A stretch of DNA of 5,029 bases. It comes from Gemmatimonadaceae bacterium. Lineage in GTDB: Bacteria > Gemmatimonadota > Gemmatimonadetes > Gemmatimonadales > Gemmatimonadaceae. A program made the position numbers and the translations under genes. Positions 1 to 5,029 of this stretch are shown piece after piece. Position 1 is the first letter of the stretch, and the number at the start of each line of letters is the position of its first letter. The notes beneath the pieces are model-generated. The model saw only the letters and a list, made by a program, of their open reading frames with translations. It made no database searches and was not told the origin of the DNA. The stretch lies in assembly GCA_013816695.1 (NCBI GenBank), contig JACDDZ010000142.1:1-5029 (forward strand), given 5' to 3'.

Positions 1-510
1 ATCAGGGAGATTCACGCACGCGTTCCGGATTGTTCTGTTGAAGTTCTCGTTCCCGACTTTCAGGGCAACGAAGAGAGTATCAGGGCCGTGCTTGAGGCGC
101 GCCCCGAGATTTACAATCACAACACGGAGACCGTCCCGCGCCTGTACAAGAAGGCCCGGCCCGGAGGACGCTATCCGCGAGTACTCGACATTTTCCGTTT
201 CGTGAAGAAAACCGCGCCCGACATTCCGACCAAAACCGGAATTATCCTCGGCATGGGAGAAACAATCGAAGAAGTGAAAGCAACCATGCGCGATTTGCGC
301 AGCGTGGATGTGGACATCCTCACCCTTGGCCAATATCTGCGTCCATCGGACAAGCATATCCGACTGGACCGTTATTACACGCCGGAGGAATTCCGGCATT
401 TGTATGAGGTAGGAATGGAGATGGGATTCAGGCACGTGGAGTCCGGCCCGCTTGTTCGCTCGAGCTATCACGCCTGGGAACAGGTTCAGGCGGCGGGAGC
501 TGCACTGTGA
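1..510 (+). CDS. lipA: Lipoyl synthase, C-terminal part (5' end cut by window edge)
   Basis: This is the last 169 codons of a radical-SAM lipoyl synthase, open from the first base of the window to a TGA at 508-510. LipA inserts two sulfur atoms into protein-bound octanoyl groups to make lipoyl. Family motifs seen, numbered from the window edge: VPDFQGN (17-23), NHNTETVPRLY (39-49), GIILGMGET, DILTLGQYLRPS, and near the end VESGPLVRSSYHA. From family knowledge, the serine of the RSSY motif (153-156) is a ligand of the auxiliary 4Fe-4S cluster that is sacrificed as sulfur donor. The N-terminal cysteine motifs for both clusters lie outside the window. Full-length family members have roughly 290-330 residues, so a bit under half is missing. 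The stop overlaps the pdhA start by 4 bases, so lipoate synthesis appears coupled to an enzyme that needs it. The ATG at 88-90 lies inside the domain and is not the gene start. Confidence 0.96.
   Translation: MREIHARVPDCSVEVLVPDFQGNEESIRAVLEARPEIYNHNTETVPRLYKKARPGGRYPRVLDIFRFVKKTAPDIPTKTGIILGMGETIEEVKATMRDLRSVDVDILTLGQYLRPSDKHIRLDRYYTPEEFRHLYEVGMEMGFRHVESGPLVRSSYHAWEQVQAAGAAL
495..499 (+). promoter_or_regulatory. Ribosome binding site of pdhA
   Basis: GGGAG, 7 bases before the GTG at 507, inside the last codons of lipA. It supports the GTG start over the next in-frame ATG at 576. It is the clearest Shine-Dalgarno match in the window. pdhB has only GGGG at 1532-1535, and I see no convincing match before pdhC, the DUF3667 gene or the E3 gene. 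Confidence 0.6.
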
Positions 511-1541
511 GCACAACGAAAGTGAAACAGGAGTCCGAGCAGAAGAAACCGGTAAAGCAGGCAACCGCGGCGGACATGGAGCTGCACAAAGATCTGTTTC
601 GCTCGATGATGATCCAGCGCCGTTTCGAAGAGAAGTGCGCCGAGGCTTACGCGCTGGGGAAAATCGGCGGGTTTTGTCACCTGTACATAGGTCAGGAAGC
701 GATTTCATCCGGGACCATGTCGATCCTCCGACCCGACGACTATGTCATCACTGCGTACCGTGACCACGGCCAGGCGCTAGCGCGCGGAGTGACTCCGCGC
801 GCCGTCATGGCCGAGTTGTTCGGGCGCATAGACGGATGCTCCCGCGGCAAGGGCGGGTCCATGCACATGTTCGATCGCAAAACGAACTTTCTCGGCGGGC
901 ACGGCATCGTCGGCGGACACATTCCGATTGCGACAGGAGTTGGTTTCGCCATCAAGTATCGCGGCGGAGATCAGTGCATCGTTTGCTTCTTTGGTGAGGC
1001 TGCGGTGAACATTGGTGCGTTCCATGAAGCGCTCAACATGGCTTCACTCTGGAACCTGCCGGTGATTTACGTTATCGAGAACAACCGATACGGAATGGGG
1101 ACGTCCATCTCACGCTCGACAGCGAACGAAGACGTAGTGGTTCGTGCAAAGGGATACCGAATGATTGGCGAGTCAGTAGATGCACAGGATGTATTCGCCG
1201 TCCGCGATGCAATGGGCCGCGCGGTTGAGCGGGCGCGCACCGAGAAGCACCCGACGCTGCTCGAGATGCGCACCTATCGTTTCATGGGGCACTCGATGTC
1301 GGATGCTGTGAGCGGCACATATCGCAGCAAGGATGAACTCGAAGAGAACATGAAGCGTGATCCAATCCTTCTGCTGCACAATATGATGTACGAGGACGGC
1401 GAGTTCACCGAAGGTGAGCTCAAGAAAATTGACGAGGAAGCAAAGGCGATTGCGCAGGACGCATGGGACTTTGCAGATGCCAGCCCCGAACCACCACCCG
1501 AAGAGCTGTACACCGACGTTCTCGTGGACTCGGGGTCCTGA
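507..1541 (+). CDS. pdhA: Pyruvate dehydrogenase E1 component, alpha subunit
   Basis: A 344-residue thiamine-diphosphate-dependent E1 alpha subunit, about the usual length for the heterotetrameric (alpha2beta2) type. With E1 beta it decarboxylates pyruvate and acetylates the lipoyl arm of E2. A Lys/Glu-rich leader (1-25) is followed by the dehydrogenase domain (about 29-325). Motifs seen: YRDHGQALARG, GGSMHMF, GGHGIVGGHIPIATG, ENNRYGMGTS (191-200) and the active-site loop GHSMSD (261-266, His262). The cofactor motif that normally reads GDG at its start here reads GEAAVNIG (163-170), with Glu164 where the metal-binding Asp is expected; the closing NN (192-193) is normal. GTG start chosen for the 4-base overlap with lipA and the GGGAG upstream; ATG at 576 is the alternative and would drop only the leader. 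A branched-chain 2-oxoacid or acetoin dehydrogenase is less likely given the GHSMSD loop, the E2 type and the lipA linkage. Confidence 0.93.
   Translation: MSTTKVKQESEQKKPVKQATAADMELHKDLFRSMMIQRRFEEKCAEAYALGKIGGFCHLYIGQEAISSGTMSILRPDDYVITAYRDHGQALARGVTPRAVMAELFGRIDGCSRGKGGSMHMFDRKTNFLGGHGIVGGHIPIATGVGFAIKYRGGDQCIVCFFGEAAVNIGAFHEALNMASLWNLPVIYVIENNRYGMGTSISRSTANEDVVVRAKGYRMIGESVDAQDVFAVRDAMGRAVERARTEKHPTLLEMRTYRFMGHSMSDAVSGTYRSKDELEENMKRDPILLLHNMMYEDGEFTEGELKKIDEEAKAIAQDAWDFADASPEPPPEELYTDVLVDSGS
780..802. repeat. Perfect 23-base palindrome inside pdhA
   Basis: Left arm GCGCGCGGAGT (780-790), single central G (791), right arm ACTCCGCGCGC (792-802). All 11 arm positions are complementary. In the mRNA this could fold as a GC-rich stem of 10 pairs with a 3-base loop. 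It encodes part of the peptide ARGVTPRA, and because it is palindromic the opposite strand encodes the same eight residues in one frame. It could be chance from arginine/alanine codons flanking a G-V-T-P core, or a binding site or mRNA hairpin; nothing else in the sequence decides this. Confidence 0.6.
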
Positions 1542-2521
1542 TGGCCGTCCTGACATATCGTGATGCGCTGAACCAGGCTCTCCGGGAAGAGCTGCAGCGC
1601 GACGAGAACGTTTTCCTCATGGGAGAGGAAGTCGCACAATACAATGGCGCATACAAGGTTTCGCGTGGGCTGCTCGATGAATTCGGGCCAATGCGCATCG
1701 TCGATACGCCCATCACCGAGCTCGGATTTGCGGGAATGGGGGTTGGTGCTGCAATGACTGGACTCCGGCCCATCATCGAGTTCATGACCTGGAACTTTGC
1801 GCTGCTGGCGATCGACCAGGTCGTGAACGCAGCTGCGAAAATGCTGTACATGTCCGGCGGGCAGTATCCGATGCCAATGGTGTTCCGCGGACCGAACGGC
1901 GCAGCACTGCAGCTTTCTGCCCAGCACTCGCAGGCGTGGGAAAGCTGGTTCGCACACATCCCGGGACTCAAGGTCTGCACCCCGGGCACGCCCGCCGATG
2001 CAAAGGGATTGTTGAAGGCAGCTATTCGCGACGACAATCCAGTTGTGTTCCTGGAAGGCGAGATGCTCTACAACACCAAGGGCGAAGTTCCAGACGGCGA
2101 CATCATTGTGCCGATCGGAAAGGCGGAAGTGAAGCGCGAGGGCGAGCACTGCTCGATCATTACGCACGGGAAGATGATTCTCGTTGCCTTGCAGATTGCC
2201 GACACGCTGGCCAAGGAAGGGATCAGCCTCGACGTAGTTGACCTTCGGACAGTGCGTCCGATGGACGTCGAGGCAATCGCAAAGTCGGTACAGAAAACCA
2301 ATCGTGCAGTAGTGCTTGAGGAAGGCTGGGAGATTTGCGGGGTGGGTTCGCAGGTGGTGGATTTCATCCAGCGGGAATGCTTCGACGATCTCGATGCTCC
2401 AGTTATTCGGGTGCATCAGGCCGATGTACCCATGCCCTACGCAAAGAATCTTGAGCGCGCAGCAAAGCCGGACGCCGCAAAGGCAATCGCCGCGGTGAAA
2501 AAAGTCATGTACCTCGAGTAA
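1541..2521 (+). CDS. pdhB: Pyruvate dehydrogenase E1 component, beta subunit
   Basis: A 326-residue E1 beta subunit, the usual length for the family. It forms the other half of the active site with E1 alpha and binds the peripheral domain of E2. The N-terminal pyrimidine-binding domain (about 4-180) shows MGEEVAQYNGAYKVSRGL (27-44), the DTPITELGFAG motif whose Glu60 matches the glutamate that activates thiamine diphosphate, and RGPNG...SAQHSQ with His129 at the conserved active-site position. The C-terminal transketolase-like domain (about 195-315) has DLRTVRPMD and the VLEEGW segment. Start: the ATG at 1541 shares its A with the pdhA TGA stop; the frame is open upstream to 1463, but those residues are out-of-frame pdhA sequence. 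GGGG at 1532-1535 is a weak ribosome site, so translation probably depends on coupling to pdhA. Confidence 0.95.
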   Translation: MAVLTYRDALNQALREELQRDENVFLMGEEVAQYNGAYKVSRGLLDEFGPMRIVDTPITELGFAGMGVGAAMTGLRPIIEFMTWNFALLAIDQVVNAAAKMLYMSGGQYPMPMVFRGPNGAALQLSAQHSQAWESWFAHIPGLKVCTPGTPADAKGLLKAAIRDDNPVVFLEGEMLYNTKGEVPDGDIIVPIGKAEVKREGEHCSIITHGKMILVALQIADTLAKEGISLDVVDLRTVRPMDVEAIAKSVQKTNRAVVLEEGWEICGVGSQVVDFIQRECFDDLDAPVIRVHQADVPMPYAKNLERAAKPDAAKAIAAVKKVMYLE

Positions 2522-2526
2522 CCCGA

Positions 2527-3807
2527 ATGGCAACCAAGGTTGTAATGGAAGCGCTTTCTCCGACAATGGAGGAAGGACGCCTCGTTAAATGGCTCAAGAA
2601 TGAAGGTGATCCTGTGGCAAGCGGAGACATCCTGGCCGAAGTCGAAACTGACAAGGCAGTGATGGAGCTTGTTGCGCGGGGTGATGGAGTCCTGCGTAAG
2701 CGCCTGGCTAATGAAGGCGACGCCGTGCCTGTAGGAACGCTGCTCGCAGTAATCGCCGTGGCCGACGAGAATATCGATGCGCTGGTCGGATCCGCGCCGC
2801 CTGCTGCGCCTGCTGCGCCTGCTGCCCCTGCTGCCCCTGCTGCCGCTGCTGCTGCTGCACCCGCACCGGCGCCGCCCGCAGCCAAGGCTGCGGAGCCAGC
2901 GCCGGCGACTCAACCCGCGGTGGCAAAAGCCGCTACCGCATCTGCCCAGGGCGGCAGGACGCGATCATCTCCGCTCGCGCGCCGTCTAGCCACAGAGCGC
3001 GGACTGGAGTTGAGCGGCATTCAGGGTTCTGGACCCGGCGGCCGGATCGTGAAGAAGGACGTGGAAACTGCTGTGTCCGCACCAAAGGCAGCCGCTGCGC
3101 GTCCAGTACGCGAGCGCAGCGATGCGGATTTTGAAGATGTACCGCTTACCCTCATTCGGAAGACGATCGCTCGCAGGTTGGCTGAATCGATCGGACCTGT
3201 CCCGACGTTCTATCTCACCGCCGAGTTCGACATGGGACGCGCTGCTGAAATGCGTGCTTCGCTCGCTGAAATCGGCGACGAGTTCAAGGCATCGTTCAAT
3301 GACATTGCCATCCGCGGAGTTGCGCTGGCACTGAGCGAGCACCCGGAAGTGAACGCGCACTGGATGGGCGACAAGATTCGCAAGTTCAACCGCGTACACA
3401 TAGGCATGGCCGTGGCAATCGACGACGGGCTGATCACCCCCGTGATCTTTGACGCGGACCAGAAAAGCCTGCACGAGATTTCAAGAGAGGCGAAGGAGCT
3501 GGCCGGTCGCGCTCGCGACAGAAAGCTCACTCCCGAGGAGTACACCGGCTCCACCTTCTCCATCTCGAATCTTGGCATGTTCGGGATCGACCAGTTCACG
3601 GCCATCATCAATCCGCCCGAAGCCGGGATTCTGGCGATTGGAGCAGTCGAGGCAAAGCCGGTCGCCATCGATGGACAGGTTGTGGTGCGCCAGCGGATGA
3701 GGATCACGATGAGCTGCGACCATCGCGTCATCGACGGGGCGACGGGAGCAAAATTCCTGCAGACCGTGCGGCGCTACATCGAGCATCCGCTGCTTCTGGT
3801 CATCTAG
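2527..3807 (+). CDS. pdhC: Pyruvate dehydrogenase E2, dihydrolipoamide acetyltransferase
   Basis: A 426-residue E2 that forms the complex core and moves the acetyl group from its lipoyl arm to CoA. Domain order: one lipoyl domain (about 2-79) with the attachment lysine Lys43 in VETDKAVMEL; a flexible Ala/Pro linker (about 90-140); a peripheral subunit-binding domain (about 147-181, SPLARRLATERG...GSGPGGRIVKKDV) that docks E1 or E3; a second short linker; and the catalytic domain (about 205-426). The catalytic motif DHRVIDGA carries His399 and Asp403. The SPTMEEGRLVKWLKNEGD start of the lipoyl domain is of the mitochondrial PDH type, which argues against an oxoglutarate dehydrogenase E2. One lipoyl domain places it at the short end for PDH E2 proteins. 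The ATG lies 5 bases after the pdhB stop; no good Shine-Dalgarno is visible, so coupling to pdhB is likely. A hairpin follows 30 bases after the stop. Confidence 0.95.
   Translation: MATKVVMEALSPTMEEGRLVKWLKNEGDPVASGDILAEVETDKAVMELVARGDGVLRKRLANEGDAVPVGTLLAVIAVADENIDALVGSAPPAAPAAPAAPAAPAAAAAAAPAPAPPAAKAAEPAPATQPAVAKAATASAQGGRTRSSPLARRLATERGLELSGIQGSGPGGRIVKKDVETAVSAPKAAAARPVRERSDADFEDVPLTLIRKTIARRLAESIGPVPTFYLTAEFDMGRAAEMRASLAEIGDEFKASFNDIAIRGVALALSEHPEVNAHWMGDKIRKFNRVHIGMAVAIDDGLITPVIFDADQKSLHEISREAKELAGRARDRKLTPEEYTGSTFSISNLGMFGIDQFTAIINPPEAGILAIGAVEAKPVAIDGQVVVRQRMRITMSCDHRVIDGATGAKFLQTVRRYIEHPLLLVI
2800..2856 (+). repeat. Tandem repeat coding the Ala/Pro linker of E2
   Basis: Five head-to-tail copies of a 9-base unit (2800-2844): two CCTGCTGCG then three CCTGCTGCC, followed by four GCT codons (2845-2856). 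They encode Pro-Ala-Ala units and an alanine run in the swinging-arm linker after the lipoyl domain. Unit length is a multiple of three, so slippage would change linker length without shifting the frame. Near-identical copies suggest recent expansion by slippage; alanine/proline linkers are normal for E2 proteins, identical codons less so. Confidence 0.85.
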
Positions 3808-3811
3808 GACG

Positions 3812-4729
3812 GTGACCGCGGTTCAGCAGGTTCCTCCGACGCCCCTCCACCCCATGTCAGTGGAAGGGGCGTCATCGTTTGTAAACTGTGGAAATTGCGG
3901 CTATATGCTGGACGGACGATTCTGTTCCCAGTGCGGAGAGAAACGGCTTTCAGTCGATGACTATTCCCTTCGGAAGGTCCTTCACGAAGTTGCCGAAGAT
4001 TTCGCCCATCTGGACAGTAAGATTTTGCGCACACTCAAGGCGCTCCTTACTATGCCGGGCTTCCTCAGCAAGGTGTATTTCGCAGGTGGACGTTCTCGGT
4101 ATACCAAGCCTCTCACACTGTTCGTCGTTCTAAACATTTTCTTTTTCGTGGTTCAGCCGCATACCGGACTTCTTAGCTACGGATACTCACAGTATTTGTC
4201 CGAGCAGTCACGTGGGAATGAAGCCCGGCGGGAAATGGTCAGGCAGAAGCTCATCGAAAGCCAGGAACCGGAAAAGGACTACGCGATCCGTTTCAACTCA
4301 CGGTTGCAGGAGCAGAAAAAGAGCATGCTCATTTTCTCGGTTCCAATGCTGGCCCTCGCAATGCTGGTACTGTATTTCCGAAAACGCCGCTTCTACGTCG
4401 AGCATCTCGTATTTGCCATCCACGTCTATGCGTTCCTCCTGATTGCGCTGGTTCTTACGGTCGGCCTGATGATCGCGCTTATGGCAACAATAGATCTGCT
4501 GCTCGGTGCGTCAGGATTGGAATATGCGAAGATGATTGAGAGCGAGGCCGGACTCTCCCTCATTCTTGGATCTGCGCTGTTCGCCTACGTTTTTCTGGGG
4601 CTACGCCGCGCGTACCAGGACTCCCGTGTGGGAGCGGCCATCAGGGCAGCCGGAATGACATTCGTAATCCTTATTCTCACCGGCTTTTACCATGACGTCC
4701 TGTTTTACGCGACGTTCTTCACCACCTGA
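3812..4729 (+). CDS. Zinc-ribbon membrane protein, DUF3667-like, unknown function
   Basis: A protein of up to 305 residues, not assigned a function. An N-terminal zinc ribbon has two CxxC pairs (Cys26/Cys29 and Cys38/Cys41, with CSQCGEKR). Next comes a helical stretch with LDSKILRTLKALLTMPGF (67-84) and YFAGGRSRYTKPL, the pattern I associate with DUF3667. Hydrophobic segments lie at about 100-116, 171-189, 199-228, 247-264 and 281-303. Basic clusters (RKRR 190-193, RR 265-266) fit the N-terminus and these loops being cytoplasmic, with the charged loop 117-170 outside; topology is inferred. Start is uncertain. GTG at 3812 is 4 bases after pdhC and would allow coupling, but AGGA at 3806-3809 is only 2 bases away. 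ATG 3854 and GTG 3860 also keep the zinc ribbon but sit in the loop and right arm of a strong hairpin. Residues 1-22 are low in conserved character. It separates E2 from E3, but a link to PDH is not shown. Confidence 0.8.
   Translation: MTAVQQVPPTPLHPMSVEGASSFVNCGNCGYMLDGRFCSQCGEKRLSVDDYSLRKVLHEVAEDFAHLDSKILRTLKALLTMPGFLSKVYFAGGRSRYTKPLTLFVVLNIFFFVVQPHTGLLSYGYSQYLSEQSRGNEARREMVRQKLIESQEPEKDYAIRFNSRLQEQKKSMLIFSVPMLALAMLVLYFRKRRFYVEHLVFAIHVYAFLLIALVLTVGLMIALMATIDLLLGASGLEYAKMIESEAGLSLILGSALFAYVFLGLRRAYQDSRVGAAIRAAGMTFVILILTGFYHDVLFYATFFTT
3838..3880 (+). terminator. Stem-loop after pdhC, probable intrinsic terminator or attenuator
   Basis: Left arm GACGCCCCTCCAC (3838-3850), 9-base loop (3851-3859), right arm GTGG (3860-3863), a bulged A (3864), then AGGGGCGTC (3865-3873). 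That is 13 base pairs with one bulge. It is followed by ATCGTTT, which is only a weak U-tract. The location, starting 30 bases after the pdhC stop, suits a terminator for the lipA-pdh transcript. It overlaps the 5' end of the DUF3667 frame, with ATG 3854 in the loop. The left arm also contains CCTCC, the anti-Shine-Dalgarno core, paired with a purine-rich right arm. It may instead be an attenuator that lowers expression of the downstream genes. Confidence 0.6.
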
Positions 4730-4776
4730 AACGCCGCAACAACTTATCTTTAGTCTCGGCAAACCCATCACCGTAA

Positions 4777-5029
<253 letters not shown>

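Noticed and set aside
1463..1540. 26 extra in-frame codons upstream of the pdhB ATG
   Set aside because: They are the pdhA 3' end read in another frame; E1 beta family proteins begin at about the MAVLTYRDAL position, and the TGATG overlap at 1539-1543 fits a start at 1541.
1827..1836. Short palindrome CGCAGCTGCG inside pdhB
   Set aside because: Ten bases of GC-rich palindrome is expected by chance in coding DNA of this composition.
1274..2566. A 430-codon open frame on the minus strand across pdhA, pdhB and the start of pdhC
   Set aside because: Its translation has no recognisable domain and is rich in Cys, His, Arg and Ser, as expected from the reverse of GC-rich coding DNA. The sense strand holds clearly conserved enzymes over the whole span.
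2505..2885. Minus-strand frame with a glycine/alanine-rich N-terminus, resembling a low-complexity protein
   Set aside because: The Gly/Ala run is the reverse complement of the Pro/Ala linker repeat in pdhC; no start signal or domain supports a gene.

Overview
The window is moderately GC-rich bacterial DNA, densely coded on the + strand only. It is a lipoate / pyruvate dehydrogenase locus. In order it holds the 3' part of lipA (lipoyl synthase), pdhA (E1 alpha), pdhB (E1 beta), pdhC (E2 acetyltransferase), a zinc-ribbon membrane protein of the DUF3667 type, and the 5' end of an E3 dihydrolipoyl dehydrogenase gene that runs off the right edge.

Layout. lipA ends at 510 and overlaps pdhA by 4 bases (GTGA). 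pdhA and pdhB overlap by one base (TGATG). pdhC starts 5 bases after pdhB. This packing points to one transcript with translational coupling. A strong stem-loop at 3838-3873 follows the pdhC stop and looks like a terminator or attenuator, but it lies inside the open frame of the DUF3667 gene, so the true start of that gene is uncertain. After a 59-base gap the E3 gene begins at 4789.

How the genes work together. LipA inserts the sulfur atoms that turn an octanoyl group on a carrier-domain lysine into lipoyl. The E2 protein encoded here carries one such domain (Lys43). E1 alpha/beta decarboxylates pyruvate with thiamine diphosphate and acetylates the lipoyl arm. E2 passes the acetyl group to CoA, and E3 reoxidises the arm with FAD and NAD+. 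The cofactor-maker and all enzyme components are therefore encoded side by side. The DUF3667 protein between E2 and E3 has no known role in this pathway.

Organism. The heterotetrameric E1 (separate alpha and beta), the mitochondrial-like E2, the GC content and the DUF3667 neighbour fit a Gram-negative-type bacterium. My best guess is Gemmatimonadota or a nearby phylum, but this is a low-confidence inference; no rRNA or other phylogenetic marker is present.

The window looks mostly like core metabolism, and I do not see a new defence or mobile system. The points worth a second look are: a changed metal-binding motif in E1 alpha (GEA in place of GDG), a perfect 23-base palindrome inside pdhA, the stem-loop that overlaps the start of the DUF3667 gene, and the placement of that unknown membrane protein inside a PDH locus.
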